A stretch of 38,577 bases of DNA from Rhodospirillales bacterium (GTDB taxonomy: Bacteria; Pseudomonadota; Alphaproteobacteria; CACIAM-22H2). A program made the position numbers and the translations under genes. Position 1 is the first letter of the stretch. Every line of letters begins with the position of its first letter. The notes below the pieces were generated by a model. It had not been told where the DNA came from. It saw only the letters and a program-made list of their open reading frames with translations, and made no database searches. Shown here one piece after another: positions 1 through 8,741 of the stretch. Location of the stretch: NCBI GenBank assembly GCA_016794025.1, contig JAEUKX010000052.1:1-38577 (forward strand), in the 5' to 3' direction.

Positions 1-464
1 CCGAGCCAGCCGGCCGGGGCCTTACCCTCGTGCTGGCGCATTGTGGCTGTCGCCTCGGCGATCAGGGCGGCTTCCTGCGCTTCGGGCAGTGTGCCCTGCC
101 GTTCGGCGTTCGTCCGCCCGTGCCCCACAAACTCGTCCCCCCGTTTGCGGAAGGCGTCGAGCAGCTGCGGGGCGTATGCATACATGGCGGAGTTCACGAG
201 CACCGAACTCGGCAGCGAGAGCTCGTCGAAAAGCCCGAGCATCCGCCAGGCGCCAATGCGGTTCCCCCAGTCCCGCCAGGCGAAGTTCAGCACGTCGGGC
301 TGCGGTCCACCGGGCGCCAGCTCCGCGCCAAGCCCCTCGCCAAACGCGAAATGTTCGAGATTGAGGCCGATATAGACGGCAAGCCGCTTGCCGTTCGGCC
401 ATTCATACGTCGGGCGCGCCGGAAGCGCTGAATAGCCGTAGCGACCGTGGGAACCAAGCTCCAT
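1..464 (-). CDS. polysaccharide deacetylase family protein (3' part cut by window edge)
   Basis: The first ~154 residues of a protein starting at ATG 464 and running off the window. After a short leader it has the block WPNGKRLAVYIGLNLEHF, then LNFAWRDWGNR, then a stretch ending DEFVGHGRTNAERQG. This matches the N-terminal part of NodB-fold polysaccharide deacetylases of the PuuE/allantoinase-like group, which hydrolyse N-acyl or related C-N bonds using a metal held by Asp and His residues. The remaining metal ligands and the C-terminus lie outside the window, so substrate cannot be judged. No strong Shine-Dalgarno is visible before the ATG, so the start is only likely. A tRNA-Arg gene lies just upstream on the same strand. 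Confidence 0.75.
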   Translation of the reverse strand, partial: MELGSHGRYGYSALPARPTYEWPNGKRLAVYIGLNLEHFAFGEGLGAELAPGGPQPDVLNFAWRDWGNRIGAWRMLGLFDELSLPSSVLVNSAMYAYAPQLLDAFRKRGDEFVGHGRTNAERQGTLPEAQEAALIAEATATMRQHEGKAPAGWL

Positions 465-492
465 CTTGCAAATGCCCTGTCGGGAACGGGAG

Positions 493-569
493 TGGCGTCC
501 CCGAGAGGAATCGAACCTCCGACCCGCAGTTTAGGAAACTGCTGCTCTATCCTGCTGAGCTACGGGGAC
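493..569 (-). tRNA. tRNA-Arg (anticodon CCT)
   Basis: Read on the minus strand, the sequence folds as a full cloverleaf. The 7-bp acceptor stem GTCCCCG/CGGGGAC is perfect, the D-arm is GCTC...GAGC, the anticodon stem is GCAGT/ACTGC around the loop TTCCTAA, and the T-arm is GGAGG TTCGATT CCTCT. The anticodon CCT reads the rare Arg codon AGG. The 3' CCA is encoded (plus-strand positions 493-495). A possible -10 (TATTGT on the minus strand, 582-587) lies about 13 bp upstream of the mature 5' end, but I see no good -35. Confidence 0.95.
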
Positions 570-627
570 GCGCGCGGTCGGACAATAGCCGGATGCCGGG
601 GCAAGCGCCAGTCGCCCGGAACAGCGA

Positions 628-1893
628 TCAGGCCTGCGCCGGGGCAGCTTTTTCGACCGGCAAAAAGCCGTTTATGAACCGGATGACCAGGACGGTTGCC
701 GCCAGGACAAGCGCGATGCCGTAGACCGTGCCCTGCGGCATGCCGTGGTCGAGGAACCACCCGAAGGAAAGGGGTGCAAGCATCGAGCCGATGTCGAGCC
801 CGGAATAGACAAGCCCGAACGTGCGCCCGGTCGCGCCACGCGGCGCGATCTTCTTGATGATGATGTCGCGTGCAGCCGACGTGATCCCGACGGCGATGCC
901 CGCCAGCACGAGCAGGCCCAGAGCCGTCGCGAATGTCGGCGCAAGCGCGCCACCGGTCGCGATCAGCACCGCCCCGGAAAGCAGCCCGATCGCGGCGACG
1001 CGTTCATGGCGGCGCGTGGCGTCGGCAACGAATCCGCCCGCAAGGATGCCGACCGCATTGCCTGCAAGATAAGCCGTCACCGCGTTCGTTGCCGTGCGGA
1101 AGTCGATCGAATGGATCGCCGAGAGGCTTGCCGCCGCGAAAGCCTGAACGCCGGCCCCCGCCATCGCCGTCATGGTCAGATAGACCAGTGCGGCCAGCAT
1201 CGCCGGCATGACGAGCATCCGCGCGAAACCCGCGGCGATTTCGCGCGGACCCTCCTTCGCGGCAGCGGCCGAGGCGGGCCCTTCGCCCAGAAGATCGTGC
1301 GCGAGGAATATGAAACCTGCCTGCACGAGGCCGTACAGGCCCGCGACGACGAGTGCCGTGCGCCAGCCCAGCGTGAATCCGAGAAGCGAAAGAAGGACCG
1401 GCGAAAGCACGTAGCCGATCGTGCCGCCAAACGCATGGATCGAGAAGGCGCGTCCTGTCCGGCTGGGATGCACGCGTGCGGCGAGCAGCGCGAAATCCGC
1501 CGGGTGGAAGACCGAGTTGCCCAATCCGGCCACGACGGCGAGGGGCAGGAACATCCAGAACGACGGCACGAACGCCAGCGCGAGGATCGCGCCGGCCAGC
1601 GCCGCCATGCCTGCCGCGAGCACCCGTCGCCCGCCCCAGCGGTCGACTCCTACGCCGATGAAGGTCTGCCCGATGCCGGAGGCAAGATAGAAGGACGCCA
1701 GCACGCTGCCCAACGCCGCATAGCCGATGCCGAACTCCGCCTGCAGCAGCGGAAACATCGGCGGAAGGCAGAACTGGAAGATGTGGCTGGTCGAGTGCGC
1801 GAGGCCGATCGTGCCGATCACGGCGAAGTCGCGCCTGCGGATCTCGGGGCTATCGGGCGGCGTCGCGGCGACTGACAGTGCGGGGGCTTCCAT
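628..1893 (-). CDS. MFS transporter
   Basis: A 421-residue protein with about twelve hydrophobic segments separated by short loops, the usual size and layout of the major facilitator superfamily. The loop between helices 2 and 3 carries the motif-A-like DRWGGRR (about 84-90). The first helix region IGLAHSTSHIFQFCLPPMFP resembles the Fsr (fosmidomycin resistance)-like branch, but substrate cannot be deduced. It probably acts as a proton-coupled exporter in the inner membrane. The start at 1893 is 24 bp after the stop of the iminopeptidase gene on the same strand, so the two are probably co-transcribed, iminopeptidase first. Confidence 0.85.
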   Translation of the reverse strand: MEAPALSVAATPPDSPEIRRRDFAVIGTIGLAHSTSHIFQFCLPPMFPLLQAEFGIGYAALGSVLASFYLASGIGQTFIGVGVDRWGGRRVLAAGMAALAGAILALAFVPSFWMFLPLAVVAGLGNSVFHPADFALLAARVHPSRTGRAFSIHAFGGTIGYVLSPVLLSLLGFTLGWRTALVVAGLYGLVQAGFIFLAHDLLGEGPASAAAAKEGPREIAAGFARMLVMPAMLAALVYLTMTAMAGAGVQAFAAASLSAIHSIDFRTATNAVTAYLAGNAVGILAGGFVADATRRHERVAAIGLLSGAVLIATGGALAPTFATALGLLVLAGIAVGITSAARDIIIKKIAPRGATGRTFGLVYSGLDIGSMLAPLSFGWFLDHGMPQGTVYGIALVLAATVLVIRFINGFLPVEKAAPAQA

Positions 1894-1917
1894 CGGCCTG
1901 TTCCCTTCCGACGCGCG

Positions 1918-2883
1918 TCAGAGCCGCTTGGCGCGCTCGGTCGCCGCGACAAGGTGGGCGCGCACACCCGGTTCCATCGCCGAATGACCGGCGTCGGGGA
2001 CGATCACGTATCGCGCTTCGCGCCATCGGGCCGCGAGCGCGTCTGCCGTCACAATCGGGCAGACCATGTCGTAGCGGCCCTGCACGATGGTCGTCGGGAT
2101 GTGCCGGATACGCTCGACCCCATCGAGCAGTTCGTCCTCGCCGACGAACACGCCGTTCCGGAAATAGTGCGCCTCGATGCGCGCCAGACCCAGCGCCCAC
2201 CGGTCTTCGGAGAACGCCGTCACGGTCTCCGGACTGGGCATCAGCGTGGAACACGAACCTTCGTACACGCTCCAGGCCCGCGCCGCCGGCATGTGGATCG
2301 CCGGGTCGGCGTCGTTCAGCCGGCGCCAGTAGTTCCCCAGGATGTCGGTCCGCTCGTCCGGCGGAAGGAAGCCGGAGAAGGCCTGCCATGCCTCGGGAAA
2401 GACGTTCGCGATGCCGTGGAGAAACCAGTCGATCTCGCTCTTGCGGCCGAGAAAGATCCCGCGCAGCGTGAGCGAGCGCACGCGCGCGGGATGCGCCTGC
2501 GCATAGGCGAGCGCCAGGGTCGATCCCCATGAACCGCCGAACACGTGCCAGGCCTCGATGGCCAGATGCTCGCGCAGCCGCTCCATGTCGTCGACAAGAT
2601 GGCGCGTCGTGTTCTCGTGCGTCGAGCCGTGCGGCGTCGAGCGGCCCGCCCCGCGCTGGTCGAAAATCACGATGCGGTAATGCTGCGGGTCGAAGAAACG
2701 CCGATGCGCCGGTGTCGCCCCGCCGCCGGGGCCGCCATGCAGGAACACCACGGGTGCTCCGCGCGGATTTCCGCTCTGTTCCCAGAACATCCGGTGGACG
2801 CCATCGAGCGTCAGCATGCCCGAGCCGTAGGGTTCGATCGGCGGGAAAAGGTCGGTCCGCGGGACGGCGTCTGGCGCTGGCAT
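1918..2883 (-). CDS. pip: proline iminopeptidase
   Basis: A 321-residue alpha/beta hydrolase that releases N-terminal proline from peptides (peptidase family S33). Visible features are the oxyanion motif HGGPGGG (49-55), the nucleophile elbow GGSWGS with Ser118, the acid Asp272 in GRYDMVCP, and His300 in DAGHSA. The FDQRGAGRS block (74-82) and cap-domain sequence fit the family, and the length is typical. The frame stays open upstream to 3099, but the family N-terminus (FPPIEPYGSGML) begins just after ATG 2883, and the extra upstream sequence would overlap the divergent M48 gene, so 2883 is preferred. It heads a probable two-gene unit with the MFS transporter. Confidence 0.9.
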   Translation of the reverse strand: MPAPDAVPRTDLFPPIEPYGSGMLTLDGVHRMFWEQSGNPRGAPVVFLHGGPGGGATPAHRRFFDPQHYRIVIFDQRGAGRSTPHGSTHENTTRHLVDDMERLREHLAIEAWHVFGGSWGSTLALAYAQAHPARVRSLTLRGIFLGRKSEIDWFLHGIANVFPEAWQAFSGFLPPDERTDILGNYWRRLNDADPAIHMPAARAWSVYEGSCSTLMPSPETVTAFSEDRWALGLARIEAHYFRNGVFVGEDELLDGVERIRHIPTTIVQGRYDMVCPIVTADALAARWREARYVIVPDAGHSAMEPGVRAHLVAATERAKRL

Positions 2884-2983
2884 GCGGCCACAATCGCGTA
2901 GGGGGGGCGTCCCGTCAATGGCGGCCGGCGCATGGCGGATGCGCATCTTGACCGCCGCGCGGTGCGTGCGCGAAAGTCCCGGC

Positions 2984-4504
2984 ATGCCTTTCCGCCGGAA
3001 CACCTGCCGCCTCGCCTTTGCCGGCCTGCTGGCCTTCGCCGCGGCCGGCGGTCTTGTCGGCTGCGCGCAGAACGCCGCCACGGGCCGGAACCAGTTCACC
3101 GCCTTCGTCAGCCCCGAGGAGGAGGCGAAGATCGGCCGCGAGCAGCATCCGCAGGTCCTGGCGGAGTTCGGCGGCGCCTATGACAATCCGAAGGTTGCGG
3201 CCTATGTACAGAAGGTCGGCGAGACGCTGGTGGCGCACAGCGAACTCAAGGGTCAGGCCTTCCGCTTCACGGTCATCAACAGCGACATCTACAACGCCTT
3301 CGCGTTGCCGGGCGGCTATGTCTACATCACGCGCGGCCTTCTTGCGCTGATGTCGAGCGAGGCCGAGCTCGCCTCGGTGCTCGGCCACGAGATCGGACAT
3401 GTCACCGCGCGCCACACGGCCGAGCGCATCAGCCGGACGCAGGCGGCCAACATCTTCTCGAGCATTCTGGGGGTCGGCGTGGCGATCCTCACGGGCTCGG
3501 GCGATGCCGGAAACCTTGCCGCGCAGGCATCCGGCGGCGGAGCGGCCGTCTGGCTTGCGGGCTTCTCGCGCGAGCAGGAGTTCGAAGCCGACAAGCTCGG
3601 CGTGCGCTACATGGCGGCCGACGGCTACGATCCGCGCGAGGCGGCCGACATGCTCTCGAAGCTCGGCGACGGCGTGCGGCTGTCGATGAAGGAACTCGGC
3701 CGGCCGCCGGAAACGGCGGACGAGTTTTCCATCATGCAGTCCCACCCGCGCACGACCGACCGCGTCGTGGCGGCGACGGATGCCGCGCGCGCCCAGGGCA
3801 TGGTCGTGGCACCCAACGCGCGCGTGGGCGAGAGCGAGTATTTCGACGCGATCGAGGGTATGGCCTATGGCGGCGACGCCGAGTCCGGATTCATCCGCGG
3901 CAGCGTCTTCACGCATCCCAAGCTGCGTTTCCGGTTCGAAGCGCCGAAGGGCTTCCGGATCGTCAACGGCGAGGACGCCGTCCGCGCCACCGGGCCGGAC
4001 GACGCATCCCTGCAGCTCGACGCCCGGCAGGCGCCGCGCGGCGTGGAGCCCGCGGATTTCCTCGTCGGCGTGTGGGCGAAAGGGGTCCGGCTGCAGAACG
4101 TCGAGCGCATCCAGATCAACGGGCTGCCGGCGGCGACGGGCTCGGTGCGCATGAACGGGCAGAAAGGACAGGTCGAGCTTCGCCTTGTCGCGATCAAGCA
4201 TCCGGACGGGTCCTACTACCGCCTGATGTTCGTCACCCCGGCCGCAGCAGGCACGAAGTTTACCGATGCATTCCGCCGCGCGACCTATTCCTTCCGCGCG
4301 CTCAGCGAGTCCGAAGCGCGTGCGGCCGAACCGCTGCGCATGCGCATCGTGACGGTAAGGGCGGGCGATACGCACGAGTCGCTGGCGCGCCGCATGGCCA
4401 ACCAGGACGGATTCGAGCTTGAACGCTTCCGGATCTACAACGGATTGAAACCGGGCGAAGCCCTTGCACCCGGCCGCCGCGTCAAGATCGTCGCGGAGCG
4501 CTGA
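2984..4504 (+). CDS. M48 family metalloprotease, lipoprotein, with C-terminal LysM-like domain
   Basis: A 506-residue zinc protease. The ATG at 2984 opens a lipoprotein signal: basic MPFRRNTCR, a hydrophobic core, and a lipobox LVGC with Cys27 as the lipid-modified residue, so it should sit on the periplasmic side of a membrane. The zinc motif is HEIGH (135-139) with the third ligand probably Glu201 in EFEADKLG. The last ~55 residues (TVRAGDTHESLARR...LAPGRRVKIV) look like a LysM peptidoglycan-binding unit. The architecture resembles BepA/LoiP-type envelope quality-control proteases. The frame is open back to 2882, but only the 2984 start places the signal peptide at the N-terminus. It is divergent from pip and convergent with the CitE-like gene (4 bp between stops). 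Confidence 0.88.
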   Translation: MPFRRNTCRLAFAGLLAFAAAGGLVGCAQNAATGRNQFTAFVSPEEEAKIGREQHPQVLAEFGGAYDNPKVAAYVQKVGETLVAHSELKGQAFRFTVINSDIYNAFALPGGYVYITRGLLALMSSEAELASVLGHEIGHVTARHTAERISRTQAANIFSSILGVGVAILTGSGDAGNLAAQASGGGAAVWLAGFSREQEFEADKLGVRYMAADGYDPREAADMLSKLGDGVRLSMKELGRPPETADEFSIMQSHPRTTDRVVAATDAARAQGMVVAPNARVGESEYFDAIEGMAYGGDAESGFIRGSVFTHPKLRFRFEAPKGFRIVNGEDAVRATGPDDASLQLDARQAPRGVEPADFLVGVWAKGVRLQNVERIQINGLPAATGSVRMNGQKGQVELRLVAIKHPDGSYYRLMFVTPAAAGTKFTDAFRRATYSFRALSESEARAAEPLRMRIVTVRAGDTHESLARRMANQDGFELERFRIYNGLKPGEALAPGRRVKIVAER

Positions 4505-4508
4505 TCGC

Positions 4509-5396
4509 TCAGGCGACCTTTGCGGCGTTCTTCCGGTCGATCGCCTCGGCCATCGCGACCGTCCGCCGGGCGCTCTCGACGTGCAGATGCTCGACTAGCT
4601 TGCCGTCGACCACCACGACGCCCTCGCGCTTGGCCGACGCCGCCTCGAAGGCGGCAATGACCTTGCGCGACCATTCGATGTCGGCCGCCGACGGTCCGAA
4701 GGCCGCGTTGCAAGCGGCGATCGTCTTCGGATGGATCAGGGTCTTGCCGTCGAAGCCCATGTCCGCGCCCTGCTTGCACGCGGCAAGGAACCCCGCCTCG
4801 TCGTTCAGGTCGAGATGCACGCCATCGAGGATCGGCAGGCCGGCTGCACGCGCGGCGAGAAGGCAGAGACCCAGCGACGGCATGATCGCCAGCCGGTCTT
4901 CGGAATGGCGTGCGCGCAGATCCTTGACGAGATCGGACGTCCCCATCACGAGGCAACCCAGATGCGGGCTCGAAAGCGCGATCTCCTGCGCGCGCAAGAC
5001 GCCCAGCGGCGTTTCGATCATCGCCCAGAGCATGACGTTCTCGGGCGCGCCCGCAGCAGCCAGGCGCAGCGCGGCATCGCGCACTTCCTTTGCGCTCTCG
5101 ACCTTCGGCAGGAGCACGGCCTGGCAGCCGGATCGCGCGGCCGCCTTGATGTCGGCGGCTCCGAGCTTGTCCGACAGCGGGTTGACGCGCACGACCGTCT
5201 CGGCCCTGTATCCGCCCTGGCGGAGTGCGGCGATCGTCTGGTCGCGCGCGGCGTCCTTGCGGTCGGGGTGGACGGCGTCCTCGAGGTCGAAGATCAGCAC
5301 ATCAGCGTCGAGCGACCGCGCCTTCTCGATCGCGCGGGTGTTCGAGCCCGGAATATAGAGCGCCGAGCGGCGCGCAACGGTTCGGAACTCGGCCAT
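4509..5396 (-). CDS. HpcH/HpaI aldolase / CitE-like CoA-ester lyase
   Basis: A 295-residue TIM-barrel lyase of the citrate-lyase-beta / malyl-CoA lyase family. It begins RRSALYIPGSN (substrate phosphate and CoA contacts) followed by FDLEDAV (36-42). Family metal-ligand positions correspond to Glu128 in AMIETPLG and Asp155 in GTSDLVKD. Members cleave or hydrolyse beta-hydroxyacyl-CoA esters such as malyl-CoA, methylmalyl-CoA or citramalyl-CoA, depending on the branch. There are no citrate lyase alpha/gamma genes here, so a stand-alone malyl/citramalyl-CoA lyase or malyl-CoA thioesterase is more likely than a citrate lyase subunit. Exact substrate is inference. It appears monocistronic and is divergent from the pyridoxal kinase gene. 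Confidence 0.83.
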   Translation of the reverse strand: MAEFRTVARRSALYIPGSNTRAIEKARSLDADVLIFDLEDAVHPDRKDAARDQTIAALRQGGYRAETVVRVNPLSDKLGAADIKAAARSGCQAVLLPKVESAKEVRDAALRLAAAGAPENVMLWAMIETPLGVLRAQEIALSSPHLGCLVMGTSDLVKDLRARHSEDRLAIMPSLGLCLLAARAAGLPILDGVHLDLNDEAGFLAACKQGADMGFDGKTLIHPKTIAACNAAFGPSAADIEWSRKVIAAFEAASAKREGVVVVDGKLVEHLHVESARRTVAMAEAIDRKNAAKVA

Positions 5397-5527
5397 TCGC
5401 TTCGATTGCCTCCCCCAGAGGCGCCTATCCTGTCAGCCCGCCGCCCCGATTGCCAAGGGTTTCGACGGCCTTTGGCAGTCCGGAAACCCCTGTTGCCAGA
5501 AGGCGATTCCCGATATGAGGAAGCCGC

Positions 5528-6370
5528 ATGCGCGTCCTGTCGATCCAGTCTTCCGTCGCCTCCGGGGCCGTCGGCAATTCGGCCGCGGTTTTCTGCCTGC
5601 AGCGCCTCGGCATCGATGTGGTGCGTCTGGATACGGTGCGGTTTTCCAACCATCCCGGCCATGGCGGTTTCGCCGGCGGCCCTGCCGATCCGGCCGAACT
5701 TGGGGCGCTTGTCGAAGGGCTCGATGCGCGCGGCCTGCTGGCAGGGATGCGTTGCGTGCTGTCGGGCTATCTCGGGGCGGGAACGCACGGGACGGTCGTG
5801 GCCGATGCGCTTGCGCGCGCACGTCGCGCATCGCCGGGATGCCTCTTCGCGCTCGATCCGGTCATGGGCGATCGCGGCCGGGTTTTCGTGCGGCCGGAAG
5901 TGGTCGAATCGATCCGGAATCTCGCCCCGGCCGCGGACATCCTTTTCCCCAACACGTTCGAGCTGGGGCTCCTGACCGGCCTTCCGGTCGACTCGCTGGC
6001 CGACGTGCGTGCTGCCGCGCGCGCCCTGCGCGCGGCCGGGCGGAGCGACCGGATCGTTCTCGTGACTTCCGTCACCGACGGGGCGACGTTGGGCACGCTT
6101 GCCTGCGCACGCGGCGGCGATTTCATCGCGCGTGTCGTGCCGGTCGACCATCCGGCGTACGGGGCCGGCGACAGCTTTGCGGCGCTTTTTCTTGGCCGGT
6201 ATCTGGCCACAGGCGACCTGCCGGCATCTCTCTCGCTCGCCACATCCTCGGTGCGGGCCGTCGTCGCCGCGACGGCCGCCGCGGGCTCGCTCGATCTGGC
6301 GCTGGTCGCAAACCAGGCGGCATTGACGGATCCGCCGGCGCTCGCCCCGGCCGAACGTCTCGCGGACTGA
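5528..6370 (+). CDS. pdxY: pyridoxal kinase
   Basis: A 280-residue ribokinase-fold enzyme that phosphorylates pyridoxal (PLP salvage). Features are the N-terminal IQSSVASGAVGNSAA, the LDTVRFSNHPGHGGF block, DPVMGD (110-115), ILFPNTFELGLLTG, and the anion-hole motif GAGDSF with catalytic Asp215. These match PdxY rather than the hydroxymethylpyrimidine kinase ThiD. GAGGAAG just before ATG 5528 serves as Shine-Dalgarno. It is followed 12 bp later by the LysE exporter gene, so the two probably share a transcript. Several enzymes in the window, including TrpB, use PLP, but no direct link is implied. Confidence 0.9.
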   Translation: MRVLSIQSSVASGAVGNSAAVFCLQRLGIDVVRLDTVRFSNHPGHGGFAGGPADPAELGALVEGLDARGLLAGMRCVLSGYLGAGTHGTVVADALARARRASPGCLFALDPVMGDRGRVFVRPEVVESIRNLAPAADILFPNTFELGLLTGLPVDSLADVRAAARALRAAGRSDRIVLVTSVTDGATLGTLACARGGDFIARVVPVDHPAYGAGDSFAALFLGRYLATGDLPASLSLATSSVRAVVAATAAAGSLDLALVANQAALTDPPALAPAERLAD

Positions 6371-6382
6371 CCGGACGGGGCG

Positions 6383-7018
6383 ATGTCCGACTGGCTATTC
6401 CTCAAGGGAGCGATCGTCGGCCTGCTGATTGCCGCACCGGTCGGGCCGATCAATGTCCTTGTGATCCGCCGCACGCTCGTCCAGGGCCGGTTGGCGGGCG
6501 TGGTCTCAGGCATGGGAGCCGCGCTCGCCGACACCGTCTTCGGCGCGGTCGCCGCGCTCGGCATCTCGATGCTGCAGGGTTTCCTGGAACAGGAACGCAC
6601 GGCGCTGTCTCTCGTCGGCGCCGCGATCCTCGTGGTCATGGGGGTGCGCATGCTGCGCCGCCCGGCGCCGACGCTGACCGCCGGCAGCGATCCCGCAAGC
6701 CTGTTCGCCGATTTTACCTCGACCCTGTTCCTGACCCTGACGAACCCGGTCACCGTGCTTTCGTTCATGGCGGTGTTCGCCGCCTTCGGCGTCCGGCCCG
6801 GCGGACAGACCGGCGACGGAAACCTGCTGCTGCTGGCGGGCGTGACCACCGGCGCCATGGCCTGGTGGCTGATCGTCGTTGAAGGTGTCTGTCTTTTCCG
6901 TGACCGCTTCACGACCACGGGGCTGACATGGGCAAGCCGGATCGCGGCACTCGTCATCCTCGGCTTCGCGCTTGCGGTGGCGGGCGAGGTCGTCCTGCGC
7001 GAGCTCGCCGCGAGCTAG
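6383..7018 (+). CDS. LysE family amino-acid exporter
   Basis: A 211-residue inner-membrane protein with about six hydrophobic segments. The N-terminal block AAPVGPINVLVIRRTLVQGR is the hallmark of the LysE/RhtB export family, followed by a Gly/Ala-rich helix and FLTLTNPVTVLSF at about 118-130. Members export amino acids or derivatives; the substrate here is unknown. It lies 12 bp after pdxY. Its TAG stop overlaps the TAG stop of the opposite-strand gene within the palindrome CTAG at 7015-7018, leaving no room for a terminator between the convergent units. Confidence 0.85.
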   Translation: MSDWLFLKGAIVGLLIAAPVGPINVLVIRRTLVQGRLAGVVSGMGAALADTVFGAVAALGISMLQGFLEQERTALSLVGAAILVVMGVRMLRRPAPTLTAGSDPASLFADFTSTLFLTLTNPVTVLSFMAVFAAFGVRPGGQTGDGNLLLLAGVTTGAMAWWLIVVEGVCLFRDRFTTTGLTWASRIAALVILGFALAVAGEVVLRELAAS

Positions 7019-7731
7019 GCCGGTACAAGCCCGTCGAGGATCTTCATGAACTTCGCGCGGACCTGGACCTGACGCGAATGCCAGCGGCTGGGCGCCAGCA
7101 GGCGGGGCCTGTAGGAAGGGCCCGGCTCGATATCGATGGTGCGCTTCGCCTCGCCCGGCCGCAGCGGCAGCTCGCGCGTGGTGGTGCCGGGCGTGGCCAG
7201 CTGGCGGGCAATCTCGTCGGGTCCGGATGCGCAGATGTCCAGATCGTCGGGCCGGCGCGAAGCCGTCGTCTGCTCGAGCGCGACCGCCTGTTCGCGCAGC
7301 GCGCGCCGTCTTTCGGCAGGAAGCCGCCGGGCGAAGGCAAGGCGATCCTGTCGCGTCGACAGGATCTGGCGCACACGCGCGTCGGCTGCCGCCGTGTCCG
7401 CGCATTTCGCCCCGTCGACCCCGACGGAAAGGATCGCGTACAGGAGGACGAGGACCGACTCCTCCCGCAACGGATCGCTGGCCTGGCCCTGCCCGATCTT
7501 CCAGAGCATGTCGGAATAGGCGACCGACAGGACGTGCGGGCCCGCATCCTGAACGCGCGCCTGCGCCCAGCCCAGCAGGACCCGGGCCTGCGCATTGTCG
7601 GCAGGTTCGAAAAGCCGCACCACGACATCGCGGTACTTTCCCGCCGCATAGAGCCGGTCGAGCTCGGCCGGCGCCTGCGCCTGCGCGGCGGTGGCGATCA
7701 GGCCCGACAGGAGGAGGGCGACGACCCTCAT
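7015..7731 (-). CDS. hypothetical exported protein coupled to asd
   Basis: A 238-residue protein of unknown function. The N-terminus MRVVALLLSGLIATAAQAQA is a clear Sec signal peptide with a likely cleavage after AQA, so the mature protein should be periplasmic. The body is mostly helical and hydrophilic, with a repeat-like start (LYAAGKYRDVVVRLFEPADNAQARVLLGWAQ) that could be TPR-like, one internal Cys pair (C in GAKCAD and DICASG) that could form a disulfide, and no recognisable catalytic motif. Its ATG overlaps the asd stop as ATGA (7728-7731), so it is translationally coupled to asd. Codon use matches the neighbours. I do not recognise the family. Confidence 0.7.
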   Translation of the reverse strand: MRVVALLLSGLIATAAQAQAPAELDRLYAAGKYRDVVVRLFEPADNAQARVLLGWAQARVQDAGPHVLSVAYSDMLWKIGQGQASDPLREESVLVLLYAILSVGVDGAKCADTAAADARVRQILSTRQDRLAFARRLPAERRRALREQAVALEQTTASRRPDDLDICASGPDEIARQLATPGTTTRELPLRPGEAKRTIDIEPGPSYRPRLLAPSRWHSRQVQVRAKFMKILDGLVPA

Positions 7732-8741
7732 CCGTTGCCGGCAAGGCGGATCGCAAGTTCCGCGATCGGTGCCGCGGAAGCGGTCCGCAGGTTATCGGCC
7801 GCGATCCACATCGCAAGCCCGTTGGGCACCGAGGGATCGTCGCGCAGGCGGCTGACATAGACCTTGTCCTCGCCCTGCGTCTCCAGCGGGGTGACGAAAC
7901 CCTCGTCGGAACGATGGTCGACAACGCCGATGCCGTCGGCACGCGCCAGCATCGAGCGGGCCTGCGCCACGCCCATCGGCTCGGCGAACTCGATGACGGC
8001 GGCGATGCCGTGGCCAACGAATGTCGGAACGCGCACGCAGGTCGCGAACACGCCCATGTCGCCGGCAAGGATCTTGCGCAGCTCGGCCGCCAATGCGCGC
8101 TCGTCGGTCGTGTGGCCGTCCTTCTCGAAGCCGCCGCATTGCGGAATCACGTTGAACGCGATCTGCTTGGCGAAGTGCGTCCGCTCCATGGGCTGGTTGA
8201 CGAACACGTTGCGCGTCTGCCCGAACAGCTCGTCCATGGCCGCCTTGCCCATTTCCGAAACGCTCTGGTAGGTCGACACAATCGCCCGGCGCACGCCGGC
8301 GGCCTCGTGCAGTGGCGCGATCGCCCGCGCCAGCATCGTGACACACGCCCCCGGTGCCGCGACGATCCGGCGCTTGGCCCGCGCCAGCGTTGCCTCGTCG
8401 TCATTGACGCCGGCCACGACAACCGGAACATCGTGATCGAGCCGGAAATGCGAGGACGTGTCGATCGTCCAGACGCCCGCCTTGGCCGCGCGCGGCACGT
8501 TGGCGGCCGAAACCGCCGCAGCGGTACAGAACACGGCGGCGCGCGTCCCCTTGAAATCGTAGCCTGCAAGATCGTCGGTTTTCAGCTCGGCGTCTTCGCC
8601 ATACGAAAGTCCGACACCGACCGACCGTTCGGAGGCGAGGGCGGCCACGTCCGAGACGTCGATGCCGCGCGCGGCAAGCTCCTGCAAAACTTCGCGCCCG
8701 ACCGTCCCTGTGGCGCCGACGACGGCTATACGCTTGCCCAT
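7728..8741 (-). CDS. asd: aspartate-semialdehyde dehydrogenase
   Basis: A 337-residue enzyme that reduces aspartyl-phosphate with NADPH to aspartate semialdehyde, the branch point to Lys/diaminopimelate, Thr and Met. It has the NADP loop GATGTVG (9-15), the catalytic Cys133, Gln159 in STYQSVS, and Arg237 and His244 spaced as in the family (RVPTFVGH). The residue before the catalytic Cys, normally Asn (NCST or NCTV), is Ala132 here (PGACVT), and other family blocks are altered (VAGVN for VPEVN, NVIPQCGGF). It is therefore a divergent Asd or an Asd paralogue. The leuB-asd neighbourhood common in alphaproteobacteria supports asd. Its stop overlaps the next gene (ATGA). Confidence 0.85.
   Translation of the reverse strand: MGKRIAVVGATGTVGREVLQELAARGIDVSDVAALASERSVGVGLSYGEDAELKTDDLAGYDFKGTRAAVFCTAAAVSAANVPRAAKAGVWTIDTSSHFRLDHDVPVVVAGVNDDEATLARAKRRIVAAPGACVTMLARAIAPLHEAAGVRRAIVSTYQSVSEMGKAAMDELFGQTRNVFVNQPMERTHFAKQIAFNVIPQCGGFEKDGHTTDERALAAELRKILAGDMGVFATCVRVPTFVGHGIAAVIEFAEPMGVAQARSMLARADGIGVVDHRSDEGFVTPLETQGEDKVYVSRLRDDPSVPNGLAMWIAADNLRTASAAPIAELAIRLAGNG

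Noticed and set aside
493..569. tRNA-Arg as the attachment site of an integrated element
   Set aside because: No integrase, no repeated 3' tRNA fragment in the window, and flanking genes have normal composition.
2915..4375. 486-codon minus-strand frame opposite the M48 protease
   Set aside because: Shadow of the protease gene: low-complexity Arg/His/Asp composition and no domain.
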